From NCBI GenBank assembly GCA_026075535.2, contig AP026544.2, positions 9,920,001 through 9,984,000 of the forward strand: a stretch of DNA of 64,000 nt, read 5' to 3'. Shown here one piece after another: positions 10,835 through 22,028 of this stretch; within the stretch, counting starts at the first letter, position 1, and every line of letters starts with the position of its first letter. The notes under the pieces are model-generated. The model had not been told where the DNA came from. It saw only the letters and a program-made list of their open reading frames with translations, and did no database searches. The position numbers were made by a program, and so were the translations under genes. The stretch comes from Tricholoma matsutake. Taxonomy: Eukaryota; Basidiomycota; Agaricomycetes; Agaricales; Tricholomataceae.

Positions 10835-11042
10835 AATCTGACTGGACTCCCAGTGGACTCCAACTGGACTCCACTGGACTCCACTGGACCAGTCCGAGTG
10901 GAATCCGGTGTTTGAGTGGATTCCACTCAGAGTCTGGTCGGACTGGACTGGGACTGGACTGGCAACTTTGCAGGCAGTTGGCTGGTGACCAGTCCCAGTG
11001 GACTCCAGTCAGTCTGGTTGGACTCCAGTTGGAGTCCACCAG
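10835..11042. repeat. TGGACTCC-rich direct and inverted repeat cluster
   Basis: More than ten copies of TGGACTCCA, TGGACTGGA and their complements (GGAGTCCA, ATTCCACTC) in about 200 bp. Related motifs are found at 1857-1948 and 43240-43378, where they end a transposon-like element, so this may be the subterminal region of another such element. Confidence 0.6.
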
Positions 11043-11127
11043 GAAAGGTGGGGGAGTGTAAAGACCTCTTCAAAAGGTACATGTCAATGGGTGTTTTATT
11101 TGCATTGCGTCATCTGGACTCCGTAAA

Positions 11128-14100
11128 ATGGTGTCACATGCAGTTGCATTTGAATCACCAGTGGCCAAAGTGTACAATATTTTGCCTCCTCCTATAGATG
11201 ACTTAGATGAAGTGCTAGCTGTTTTATTTACAGGACCTTGTAAACCAACTAGAGAGGTATTTCAACAAACTCTGTTACTAGTAAGAAAAAAAGGGGTTGC
11301 TCGTGCACTTGAATGGTTGAAATTAAATCATTCAGGTTACTTTGACTTGATGATTTCATATGATGAGCTTGAAAAATATCCAGAAGACATACCTCCAGTA
11401 ACTGTAGAATATAAACAAGCTCAAACAAATAAAGTCCCTGAAGGGACTAGGGAATCAATTTACAATAACCCAAACTTATATCCTCAGATATTTCCATGGC
11501 TTTTCCCATATGGTCATGGAGGAATTGGTACTACCAGATTATCTGACAAAGCTCACAAGAAGTTTTTATTGATGTACCATGACAAATGATTTCAAAAAGA
11601 TATTGCATTCTCATTTGTAGCATTTAGCCACGAGCAAATCAAAGCTACAACTACTAGTGCTTTTTTAGTTGCAGATACCAATAAATTCACTGACATTTCA
11701 GAATGTTTGCTAAATGTCAACCAAGATGTTTTGGCAGACATTGCAAAATGTATGTTGTCCAGAAAGACAGTAAAACCTGCAACAAGAGATGAAGACTTAT
11801 GTTTTAAAATTATAAAAGACCTTGACCACATGAGTGGCAAAGTAGACAGTTCAATTACGAGCAAAAAACGCATGCATAGTGAAATATGGTCTTTGATTGC
11901 ATATCTGGGAGCTCCTTTGTGGTACATTACACTCTCTCCTGCTGACAACAAACATCCTATATGTTTATATTTTGCTGGCAGCAATGTAAAATTTCAACTT
12001 GGTTCACTCTCAGATGATCTTAGGTATTGTCTTATTGCTGAAAACCCAGTAGCTGGAGCACATTTCTTTCATTTTATGATAACTATGTTTATAAAACATG
12101 TACTTGGCAAAAAAACAGACCATGAAGGAATGTATGGAAAAACGTTGATAGGTCCACCTTGTCGTTCAAGCTCGGAGAACACATCTACAATTGTTGTTGA
12201 AGCTCTATGAGTCTCTACAGACCTCTACAAAGCTCTACAAACCCATACGAACCCCTCCAAAGTTCTACAAACATGTACAAACCTCTACAAAGTCATGAAA
12301 ATGCTTCAAAATTCTTCGCAACACTTCAAAATTCTTTGTATGCCTTTGGCCGCCATAATACAATTCCCCCAACCTTCGGACACACATTCCACACTTGCTA
12401 CATGTTGCCACATCACATGCTGAGCATACCAGACATGAGGAGACAAGACATTTCGCTTTTTAGGACACATTGCAGTGTTTTTGACATTTCCATGATATAT
12501 TGGAACAATAGGACAAGTACCTTTGATATATTATGCTTCTACACATTTCCCCTCACATTGTTTCCCATTTATTTTGTGATTTGGATACTTCTTTATTGTC
12601 TTATACCTTGCCTCATGGCCTTATTTCCTTTTTAGTACTATTTCCCCAAAACTTATATAGTCTTGTACTACTATACAACAAAGGAGAGGAATATATTGTC
12701 GCATCAGTCCCTTGTATATTGTATTAGTCTGACTCAGGAGTTTTCCTCTTGAGTTCCAGCACCTCGTCTTAGCTCTAAAGTTCTGCAAATTGTTGTGAAC
12801 TTCTTTGAAATTCATCGTACCATCTCTAAACTCTCTCCTATCATCTCAATCATCTCTTGTCACCTTTGACTCCCATCGCCATTTCGTAGTATCCACACCC
12901 TATTCTCATCACTATCCTCAAGAGTCTTCAAAACAACTTTGCACACACTCAAAATTCTTCAAACTTCTTTGAAAGCCTTGGCAGTACTTTGTACAACATC
13001 ACATCCCATCTCATTCATGCTCATTGCTGATGGTGATATTTAGTACCACCCTGCACCCTTCCTCTGACTCATGTTAAATCATTTGAAGCCATTTTATAGG
13101 TTTTGTTTGGGTTTCCGGGTTGAGTATCATCAATGTCTGGATATTATGGTGCTGTAGAACAGCAGGGACAACTGACACTTCATTTGCATATGCTTTTGTG
13201 GATCAAGGGAACACTGACACCAGAAGAAATGTGAAAAAAGATTCTGGAACCAGACTCTGAGTTCAGGACAAGCCTGATTAATTATCTGGAAAACGCACAT
13301 GCTGGAGAGTTTTTGACAGGCTCAGAAAGTGAAGTAGAAGAAAATATAAAACATATGTCAACAGAACCTGAATATCAAAATCCAACAGAAAGTATGCCAG
13401 ATGACCCACCATCTATGACATGTTCAGATAGATGTGGTCAATGTAACAACTGTGCTGAACTGACCACCTGGTGGAAAAGATTCAGGAGTATAGTTGATGA
13501 CTTATTGTTTAAATCAAACATCCATCAGTGCACAACTAACAGAAATAAAGATGGATCTCAAAACAAAGCTCGGTCATTTACTGGTTGTTTAGACAATCCT
13601 AATGGAATGTGCAAAGCACATTTTCCAAGATCAATATTTCAAACAACACAAATAGATGAAGAGACAGGACACATCCATATGAAAAAAAAGGCACAATGGA
13701 TTAACACTTTTTCATATGTTGTTACATATTTATTTTACTGCAATACTGATGTCACTAGTCTACAATCCAGAACAGCCATCAGGGGTGTTCTATTATATGT
13801 AACAAATTATATAACAAAGCCTGCTTTGAAAACTCATGTAATCTTTGACACAATATGCTCTGTTTTTCAGAAAAACCCTGACATTCTGAGTGGATCAGAG
13901 CCACGACAACAAATTGCACAAAAATTAATGACAAAAATAGTAAACTCACTAAGTGTGAAAATGGAATATGGTTCTCCTGCAATCAACATGTATTTGTTGA
14001 ACAATCCAGACCATTATTGTAGCCACAAATTCAATCATGTTTATTGGCAAGCATTTGTAACAAGAGCAAGAGCACCATGGATTATCAACAGACCTGTTAA

Positions 14101-14860
14101 TGAAGAAATAGATTTAACTAAAAGTACAGATAAAGTGACTGTCTTCAAACAACATAATTGTGTAGTCAGAATTTCACCTGTGCTAGATTACATGTGGCGC
14201 CCACTAGAGCTAGAAAAATTAAATCTTTATGACTGGATTTGTCATTGTGAACAACAAAAGAAAAAAACACCAAACAAACCAACTGCAGACATACCAATAG
14301 AGACCACCTTCAACAATGAAACTCTGGACAATGAAGAAGTTACACAAGAAAATAATTCTTTATCTACTTTATTATCATTTTTACCTGAACATCCACTAGA
14401 AGCTTCACATGGTATACATTGGCTGTCAGATGAGCAAAAGAAAGTTCCAAACTTTATAGGTTCCAACTTGCTAAGGTCTGATTCAGAAGACAGGGGTTAT
14501 TATTGCAGTACAATGCTTACTTTGTTTAAGCTGTGGCGAACAGGACTTGATTTAAAAAACTATGAAGAAAGATGGGAAGAGAGATTTGAAAAGCACCTTT
14601 TTTTATCATGAGCCAACAAAGTCATGCAAAACTTAAACATTTGTTATGAATGTTTAGATTCTCTAGACCACTTTCATGCTCAAATGAAGAAAGGAGCAGT
14701 GGCCATGCCAAAATGGGCAGATGATGACCATATATGGCAAGACTTAGACCAAACTACTATAGATGACTACATGGATACTGAAAACACAGGAACAATGTGG
14801 GAGGATCTAGTAATTCCAGAAGCTCTTGGAAAAAAGAAAACATTCAAAAAAACATCATGA
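11128..14860 (+). pseudogene. Helitron Rep region (DUF6570-like N-terminus and HUH/Y2 nuclease)
   Basis: The N-terminus (ILPPPIDDLDEVLAVLF, ALEWLKLNHSGY, FPWLFPYGHGGIG) is the one found ahead of Rep in basidiomycete Helitrons. The Rep part begins at GAPLWYITLSPADNKHPI (near 11910). After the 12148-13133 insert it resumes with the HUH site (QLTLHLHMLLWIKG near 13165) and later the two-tyrosine motif YVTNYITK (near 13797). Rep nicks and rejoins DNA in rolling-circle transposition. TGA stops at 11587 and 14609 and after MQ...KKTS (14858) sit where Arg is expected, for example DK-stop-FQKD for DKRFQKD. The protein is dead, but the domain order is clear. Confidence 0.88.
12148..13133. mobile_element. 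Foreign insert of about 1 kb in the Rep gene, family unknown
   Basis: Rep coding breaks after MYGKT (about 12145) and resumes at SGYYGAVEQQG (about 13130). Between them are CTACAAA-rich tandem motifs (12210-12330) and AT-rich sequence with no recognised gene. The ends show a weak inverted similarity (ACGTTGATA and the complement of TATCATCAATGT). No clear target duplication is visible, so a small TIR element is a guess. It is far longer than the introns elsewhere in this window. Confidence 0.5.
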
Positions 14861-15145
14861 GTAGCATGAGATGAATTTTAACTGAATGTGGATGGACATC
14901 TTGCAATTCAATTACATTACCTGCTGACTGCGATATAAATCCAGCACTGCCTATAATAACACAATCTCCTACCCAATGGGAAATGGCCGTTGCAGCTCAT
15001 TGAGCCCAAGTTATAAAAGATCGTGCCAAGAACCATGAGACTAGCTCAGGCAACAACAGGCACTCAAGTCAAAACTTCAGAGCTAATGAAGTTAAGATTG
15101 TGAATAAAGATCACCTTAAAAGTTCATTACAATGGCAACCAATGA

Positions 15146-16898
15146 TTGACACAATTGCAAAAAGGGTTTATGCTCAACAAGGAGCAAGAACATGCTTATC
15201 ACACTATTGCTAATCATTTGTGCAGTGAAAGTCCTGACCAGCTACAAATGAACATGGCAGGGATGGCTGGAACAGGAAAAACACAAGTACTATTTGCACT
15301 AATAGAATTATTTGCTGAAAAAAATGAAAGTCATCGGTTAGTAAGTGTAGCTCCTACAGGAAGTGCAGCAGCACTCTTGGGTGGCTCAACCTATCACTTT
15401 ATGTTTGGCATTGACACTGATGGACACAAAAGTACAAATGCTCAACTAGCTTTAATAAAAAGCAGGCTTCAAGGGGTTGACTATGTTTTCTTGGATGAAG
15501 TATCTATGCTTTCTTGTCGAGACATGTATCAAATAAGTGAAAGGTTAGCAACAATATTCAACAATCCTGAAAGCCCTTTTGGTGGTACAAACATGATTTT
15601 TTCTGGAGACTTTGCTCAACTGCCTCCCCCAATAGGCAAAGAACATGCTGCTTTGTATAGTAGAACAGCTGGAGTGAACACAACTTCATTGCATGACCAA
15701 GAGGCAGCAATGGGAAAAACCTTATGGCATCAGATCACTACAGTAGTAATTTTGTGACAGAACATGAGACAAATCAATGACACAATAGAAGACAAATTGT
15801 TTTGTACTGCTCTTACTAATATGTGGTACAAAGCATGCACTCCAGCAGATATTGCATTTTTAAAAACCAGAATTTCTGCCAATATCAAAAATAGACCAAG
15901 CATAATTTACTGGAGCTTTAAAAATGTGTCTATAATAACTGCATGTAATGCTAAATAAATCAATTGGGAGCAATAAGATGTTCAACAGAAACTAACCAAA
16001 CATTGATGAAGTTTGTGTCAAACGATACAGCATCCCAGGACAATCCAGATTTACAGAGTACAAAACGATGTTCTCAAAAAAAACATGCACAAATACAAAT
16101 TTCAACTCATATACAGAAACTTTTGTGGAATCAACCACCTTGTGCAAAATTCCAGGAAGACTGATTTTATGCATTGGAATGCCTGTGATGATCCATGCAA
16201 ATTCTGCCACAGAGCTTTCAATAACAAAAGGCCAGGAGGCAGTGGTCCACTCTTGGGATTATACTACAAGAGATGATGGAGAAAATGTGCTGGAGACACT
16301 ATTTGTGCAATTGTTGAAGCCACCAACTTCAAATGTACAAATAAATGGCCTTCCACTTCATGTGATTCCGCTAGTACAAACCTCAACAACAACTACAGTT
16401 CAACTGCCAGATGACACTCAACTCACAATATCCCGTAACCAAGTAGAAGTATTGCCCAACTTTTCAATGACTGATTATGCTTTGCAAGGGAAAACAAGTG
16501 TTTTTAACGTAGTTGACTTAAGTCATAGTGAGACCCACCAAGCATATTACACTGCCCTTTCAAGAGGTTCAACTACTGCAGGCACACTGACATTAACAGG
16601 GTTTCATCCTCACAAAATTCAAGGAGGAGCATCTGGAGCACTCCGTCAAGAATTTCGTGAATTAGAACTGTTGGATTCAATGACAACTTTGCAGTTTCAT
16701 GAAAAACTTAAAGTAGATTCAAACATAGCAGAACAACAAAACACTCTACTTGCATTCTTTCATCAAATAAATGGAAAGGACTACATTCCATCTACAATGC
16801 ATACAGCTTTATACTGGAATTCCAACGATTCCTACCTGGAGTGGACTCATAACAGAACCAGAACTACTAATGAGAGTTCACTAAGAAATACTAAATGA
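15146..16898 (+). pseudogene. Helitron PIF1-family helicase domain
   Basis: A superfamily 1B 5'-3' DNA helicase, the motor of Helitron strand displacement. Walker A is GMAGTGKT (near 15262), Walker B VFLDEVSM (near 15487), with motif GDFAQLPPP (near 15610) and the C-terminal region DYALQGKTSVFNVVDL followed by YYTALSRG. The first part (15146-15757) ends at TGA in VVIL-stop-QNMRQ, where the family has VVILRQNMRQ. Further breaks lie at 15956 and in a frameshifted stretch near 16000. The last part, 16068-16898, is open. Confidence 0.88.
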
Positions 16899-17727
16899 GA
16901 ATGATCACCAGAACTTCACATCAAACTGAATGATGCTTCCTTCACAAGGCCCATGAAAAAATTAAAACCAGCTGATAAAAAAGAAGGACAGTCCTTAATT
17001 GTTAATCCTAGTTTAAGCACTTGGCTACCAGAAGGAACTTGCTGGTCAAATAACAGTTGTGCTTATGATGCTATAGTAACTGTCCTTTTCAATACATGGA
17101 TTCAACAACCATGCTAACAGACCTGCTCCTGGACAACGTCATTTCTCTTTAGAAGATGTACAAGATTACATGAGAAGAGGACTTATTCAGAAATCCACTG
17201 AATTTGAGTTTGGACACTTCACAAGCATTGCATCAGTCCTGGTTTATCTTCTGAAACATAACCAAATGGTAACTTCATCAGTGCAAACATGCTCTGAAGA
17301 GAACCACCATGTGACAACAGAAGCAAACAACAGAACCTTTTTAATTACTACATTATTGGCTCAAGGACAAAGTTTGCAAAATTATCTAAATAACTTCAAA
17401 CTTTCATTACCTTCAAGATGTGTAACATGTGCCCGACCACAAATAAGACATACCATGTTCAAGCACCAGCCTCCACTTCTTGCATTTGAATGGTCAGACA
17501 ATGAACTCCCTGACTTAGATGAATTTATCACTGTTGTGGTAAACACCACTGCTGCAACATACATTCTGAAGGGAATAATACACTACCAAGACAACCATTT
17601 TACTGCTCATGTAAATATTTCCTCTGGCACATGGTTCCATGATGGAATAGTAACAGGACAATCATTAATTTTGCAACAACTGCAACCACATCTTATGAAC
17701 ACAGCAATTATTGCTATTTATAGCTGA
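16899..17727 (+). pseudogene. C-terminal cysteine-peptidase-like domain of the Helitron protein
   Basis: After two TGA stops at 16896-16904 the frame continues with WLPEGTCWSNNSCAYDAIVT (near 17028-17085), a likely catalytic-Cys box. After a frameshift near 17115 there is an open stretch 17170-17727 with CVTCARPQ and a His box (HYQDNHFTAHV...GTWFHDG). The Cys...His order and the N-N-S-C-A-Y-D box suggest a papain-fold deubiquitinase-like peptidase, by analogy with cysteine proteases reported in some Helitron-type elements. The exact family is not certain. A second scrap of this box is at 61965. Confidence 0.55.
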
Positions 17728-17842
17728 CTAGACCCCCCCTGAGAGAACTCGGATTTGCTGTGTGCAGCAATGGCCCACTAGCTCAAGTTGTAGTTCATCT
17801 TTGCTATTCCATTGCATTCCATGATCCATCGCCTCAGTGATA

Positions 17843-17870
17843 GGGCACCTCTGAGGTGTCCAGCAGCTGA
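17843..17870 (+). other. Candidate Helitron 3' terminus: hairpin plus CTGA
   Basis: GGGCACCTC-T-GAGGTGTCC (17843-17861) folds into a 9 bp stem with one G-T pair. Five bases later comes CTGA (17867-17870), which fits the CTRR end of Helitrons, followed by T. Gypsy C coding (minus) starts immediately at 17871, which supports the boundary. Confidence 0.45.
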
Positions 17871-20329
17871 TTTTCTTGGCAAGGGGTTTCCTCATTGAGT
17901 CATGGCACTTCAGATGATAGTTGTATCTCCTCTTTTTATCCACCAACAGAATGTGGTGGTTTATCTCCCTCAATGGAGGGAGAGTACTGGGCACTCCATT
18001 CAGAATGTCCTGGCAAGAAAATTTCCACTCCTCTCTGAGGCGTGGAAGGTCCTTTTCTGTCAAAGGCCCGCTTGCCTTTGCTTTTCCAGCTAAGTCCTCA
18101 CACATTGTGAAGAGGACATCATTGAGGTCATCCATCTGTTCCTTAGGCAAGATGGAAGGTAATGAGGTGTCAAAACCTGGGGTTTCAAACTTGGGTCCCT
18201 CAGGAAATCTTTTCTGAGTGAATTCCTAGGCAATTTCCTGAAACTCTTCCTCATCTGTGTCATTAGCAAGTTCCAAATCCACTGCTTCTTCAGGTCCCAC
18301 AAGAATGGATTCTGAAAGCTTCAAGCCTCTCAAACAAGGTCTGTCCTCATCCACTACCTCTTCCATTTCCACCTTCTGTCTCTGGATGGTTGCTTGGACC
18401 TTAATTGAGCTGGGACCTTGCTTGTCTGGCTCTTTCTTCTTCCTGACAGCAGCACTAGGGCTGCTGTTGAGTCACTCATCCTTTGGAGGATGAGTCCTCA
18501 TTGCATACCAATGGACTTGTTGGAATGTGCTTTCTCCCTCGATGATGGTCTTGAGGAATTTGCCCTTGACTCGAACTTCATTGAGTTCAAAGTCCAATAC
18601 TATCCTATGTTTCCTCATAAACATTGTGCTGAGTATGGCATAATATCTATTGATGTTCACTACATCAAAATAATGTTTCCCTTCTGATTCACCAATCTTG
18701 AATTTGGTGAATAGTCCGAAATTAATTTTTGAACAGCTGCCCATGGTGCCCAGTTATAGTGGCACCAGTTCTTCCAGTTCATGGACTTTCAAATTTGCAG
18801 ATGTCATGAATTCTGGTGATATAGAGTCAGACATAAGGTAGATTTTGTTCAGAACCAGCTTGATCATGTGAGATGTGTGACATTTAAGCAGACTGCTGCT
18901 GAAGCCTCTTCACAGCGCATTTTCAGGAAATCCATTCCCATAGAGTTATTTGAATCATGAATGGCTATGCACTGATACATTTACATTAGAAAAAACTGGA
19001 CTGTGGAAGTTGCCATTAGGTTTCTTGATGCGAGAATTTGTAGTTGTGACAACATGGTCACAACATCATGTTCAATGCTTGCAAATTTAATGGCTCCTCA
19101 GCTCATCACTTTTAAAAAATGTAAAGTGACAAATCTCTAGGAAAGGTGTTTTAAAACATTTCTGTGGGGCCACAATTTTTAAAAATGCTCTCAAGCTGAA
19201 TGCCAATCACAATGTAGTAGAATGTCACACATTTCATGTCATCAAGCTGGTTCTGAACAAAATCTACCTTACAGCCTGAGTCTAACAGCACATATACTTC
19301 AAGTCCATGAAGTGTCATCTTTGTGATGAAGCAGTGGTTCTCCTTCTCTGTGCGAGGAGGATGGGTTATTTTCTTTGAGGATTTCCTCAAAACTGTCAGG
19401 CTCTGGAATCTGGGCTTGCTCTTGAATAGGCTGTCTAGCATGACACCTAATCTTCCTGAAAAGGTTGAGGCCTTCTTACCATCTGACTCATTGTTGAACT
19501 CTTCAGAATCTGATATCGACTGTGCTGATGGGCAGTCATCAGATTCATACTCATGCTGTTTCTCTCAGATCACTGCAAAGCATTCCAAGTTAGGCTGATC
19601 ACTTTCTGATCCGTCAAGGGATTCCAAGTTGCACAGTTCACCTTCTGAACTGTACTGTTATTCATTAGGGTCGATCTTGGAAATGGCAGAGCCATATTCA
19701 GGGGATGAATCCTCCTCTGAATTGCTGTGAACCACAGCTAGTCTTGCCCTAGCCACATCCTCAGATGCATCAGAATAATTCTTCTGATCATTGTTGGTCA
19801 AGCCTGTAGCTCAATGTTCATCTGTTTGATCAACACCCATGGTCAATCCCTCTCTAGCAACAAACATCTTTGCTGAAGATTTAGGTTGCCCGTAGTTGGG
19901 GCACTTCTTGTTGGTGGAGTAGTGCACTCCCCGCAGATGTATCAAGTCAGTGACTTGTGCTCATCAGACCTCTTGTCTGGAGGATTTCCCTCCAGACAAG
20001 TGATGGTGTGTGTCACAATGGTCTTTCTTCTGGTGATCCTTGTTGCCCTTTGTTCAATGTTCCCTGTCAGGGATCTTCAAATCATATTTCTTTGTGTTAT
20101 TGCTATGATAGCTTATCCTATCATATTTGTAGGGACAATTTTTCTATCATTCCCTGGATCTCTCAGGCAAGGGATTCTTTTGTTCCAATTGTTTGTTTGA
20201 AGAACTACTGTTCTTTGACTTTGTCATGGGCAAAGAATAATATATCATCCATGTAGCCTGTCTCTGCAGAGCCTTTGCCTAAAACAAAGGATATCATAAT
20301 GACTGGCAAACCTGCCATCAGTTGCATCC
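17871..20329 (-). pseudogene. Gypsy C: end of gag, protease and start of RT
   Basis: Decayed Ty3/gypsy coding continuing from the gag half at 26518-28339. From 20329 down: gag QLMAGLPVIMISFVLGKGSAE, a divergent zinc-knuckle relic (HYSTNKKCPNYGQPK near 19900), the protease DSG site (LLDSGCKVDFVQNQ near 19260), protease core (GSCSKINFGLF, DVVNINRYYAIL, FMRKHRIVLDFE near 18740-18560), then the pre-RT segment DILNGVPSTLPPLREINHHI (near 18020) ending at AKKI (17871). RT proper is missing because the Helitron has replaced what follows. A 45 bp stretch of the protease is also present inverted at 18820-18884. Many stops and frameshifts. Confidence 0.8.
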
Positions 20330-20715
20330 CACATAGGTAAGCTACATTGTATCAAATGCATACATTGTATCAAATGATACGGGTTTGATGGACACTGTCA
20401 AACTCACTATATAAAGTCACTATACTATATTAACCAATGACTACATTGTACACTGATTATTATACCTTACAATAGACATGCATTAGGAATGTAATACAGA
20501 CATTAGTAACATTTGAAATGCAATGGGCACAGACATGGCCACAGACATGGCCACAGACATGGACACGGACACAGACACAGACATGGACACAGCCACAGAC
20601 ATGGCCACAGACATGGGGATGGCCAGGGCATTACCATCGGGCACAGACATGGGAATGGGCAATATTAACCTATGCATACTATTGACTGTATACATTGTAT
20701 TATCTGTTTTGATGG
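20330..20715 (+). repeat. M1 left inverted arm
   Basis: Matches the complement of 26160-26510 over most of its length, including the block ACTATATAAAGTCACTATAC and the minisatellite flank TTTGAAATGCAAT. A second, diverged copy of the arm's inner part follows at 20708-20860. Confidence 0.85.
20527..20617 (+). repeat. 12 bp minisatellite (ACAGACATGGCC type)
   Basis: Tandem units ACAGACATGGCC/ACAGACATGGAC/ACAGACACAGAC, seven or so copies, inside the M1 left arm. The same sequence, shorter and inverted, is in the right arm. Confidence 0.9.
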
Positions 20716-20856
20716 ACACGGTTGAACTCACTATATATTTGTACATACTCTATTAATTAACCAATGACTACATTACTACTTTACTTGCTGTACCGTACAG
20801 ATAGACATGCATTAAGAACATAGTACAGACATTAGTAATGTTTGAAATGCAATTGC

Positions 20857-21024
20857 AGGGGAAGGGGATGGGGATGGGAGTGGGGATGGGAGTGGGGATG
20901 GGAGCGGGGATGGGAGTGGGGATGGGAGCGGGGATGGGAGTGGGGATGGGAGTGGGGATGGGGACGGGGATGGGGATGGGAGTGGGGATGGGGACGGGGA
21001 TGGGGATGGGGACGGGAATGGGAG
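20857..21024 (+). repeat. G-rich 12 bp minisatellite (GGGATGGGAGTG)
   Basis: About 14 tandem units of GGGATGGGAGTG and variants (GGGATGGGAGCG, GGGATGGGGACG). It has dozens of runs of three or more G in 170 bp, so G-quadruplex formation is plausible. It gives long Met-Gly or Ser-His-Pro frames that are not genes. Confidence 0.95.
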
Positions 21025-21141
21025 CTTGACAGGACCACAAAAACAATGATATTACTACAATGATGTGCATTAAGAACAGAAGACAGACAAAAGCTCCATA
21101 GATGTATATATAATGAGTAAGGTATTAATTATCCTTCCACA

Positions 21142-21839
21142 TCACTGGGAATCGGCAGGGGGATTGGCCATAGCATCTGAGTGGGATGACAGAGTAATTT
21201 CTGAGAACCTCCTTTTGAATGATTTCAACTTATTTTCAACCCTTTCCTTCAAAGTGGCATATGTTTTTAATGTTATATCTTGTTGTTTGAGCTTCTCCAC
21301 CTCGACCATGTACAGACGATGACTGGCATCCTTGTACAATGTGCCAAGCTGGTCTTGAATGGCCTTCACTTCAGCATGGCAGCTCAACAACTCCCTGCCT
21401 GTCAAGTCCTGCAACAGGATGAACTAATGTAGAAACATGAATGAGGATGACACTTACTGGATTGGCAGGTAGGGTGAGCTGCTTGCAGGCCACCAGGTAG
21501 TATGGTGGCACAGTCATGTTGCCAGACTGCAAATTGATCATAATGTCAGTTGGGATAGACAAGACACAGGAGCAGATAGAGAAATGGGAGCAGCCAGAGA
21601 CACGGGAGCAGCCAGAGACATGGGAGCAGCCCTTAACTTCAACCTGATTTGAAATAAACAAAGCTTACCCCTCCATCTGCATTATGGACATCAAGTTCCA
21701 ACTTCTGGTGATAGGCATTCATCGCCTGATGTGTGGCAGGAATCATAAAGTGGGGCACTAAATAGTGGTGCCCATCATTGGCTTGGATAGGGATATAGCC
21801 ATCTAGAACATTGCCTTGCATTTGCTGCTGGTTGCTCAT
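21142..21839 (-). CDS. M1 gene alpha1, 168-residue protein of unknown function, intact
   Basis: Three exons on the minus strand, 21839-21669, 21526-21458 and 21408-21142, all joined in phase 0 with GT-AG introns (GTAAGC...GCAG and GTAAGTG...GCAG). The joined frame has 57, 23 and 88 codons with no stop until TGA/TAA at 21142. The protein starts MSNQQQMQGNVLDGY, has the conserved block YLVPHFMIPATHQAM and ends in a charged helical, coiled-coil-like region (DLTGRELLSCHAEVKA to LKERVENKLKSFKRRF). No signal peptide or membrane segment. A paralogue with the same exon structure lies at 57444-58136. It is divergent from beta1 with about 190 bp between starts, so a shared promoter is likely. I recognise no family. 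Confidence 0.75.
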
Positions 21840-22028
21840 TGTGGATGGATCAATGTAACAGAGGTTATAATGTGCATCTAATCTAGTGATCAGATATCAA
21901 TCGGATGTTATTTGTTTGGCCTTGATGAACACACATGATGGTTGATTTTCATCGTTCCAACTTTTGTTGACTTTCAAACCCCATCACACCCATCCCTGTT
22001 CCCGTCCCCACCCTGACTCATCTCAACA
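21840..22028. promoter_or_regulatory. Shared intergenic region of alpha1 and beta1
   Basis: About 190 bp between the two start codons, read in opposite directions. The same arrangement (about 186 bp) is kept at the second locus, 58137-58322. No TATA box is certain. A bidirectional promoter is inferred from conserved spacing and orientation only. Confidence 0.4.

Larger units (their letters stand above)
11101..17870 (+). mobile_element. Helitron, decayed, 3' end inside gypsy C
   Basis: A rolling-circle transposon with Rep and PIF1-type helicase coding in one direction, then a cysteine-peptidase-like domain. Many in-frame TGA stops interrupt it (for example 11587, 14609, 15755, 16896). The 3' end is placed at 17870 because a hairpin and a CTGA (CTRR-type) end are followed directly by gypsy C pol sequence starting with T. 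The 5' end is not resolved; the first recognisable coding is at 11128. A foreign block of about 1 kb (12148-13133) interrupts the Rep domain. Confidence 0.85.

Noticed and set aside
10429..10915. Open frames rich in Val, His or Pro around the GGT repeat
   Set aside because: They are translations of a (GGT)n microsatellite in six frames, with no conserved sequence on either side.
12148..13133. A long intron in the Helitron Rep gene
   Set aside because: Introns elsewhere here are about 45-75 nt, and the edges lack convincing donor and acceptor sites; an insertion is more likely.
20330..21060. CRISPR-like array (regular short repeats with spacers)
   Set aside because: The units are contiguous tandem repeats without unique spacers, in a eukaryotic genome; this is a minisatellite.
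20768..21070. Long Met-Gly, Trp-Gly, Pro-Ile and Ser-His-Pro frames
   Set aside because: All come from the 12 bp G-rich minisatellite; every frame is open because the unit length is a multiple of three.
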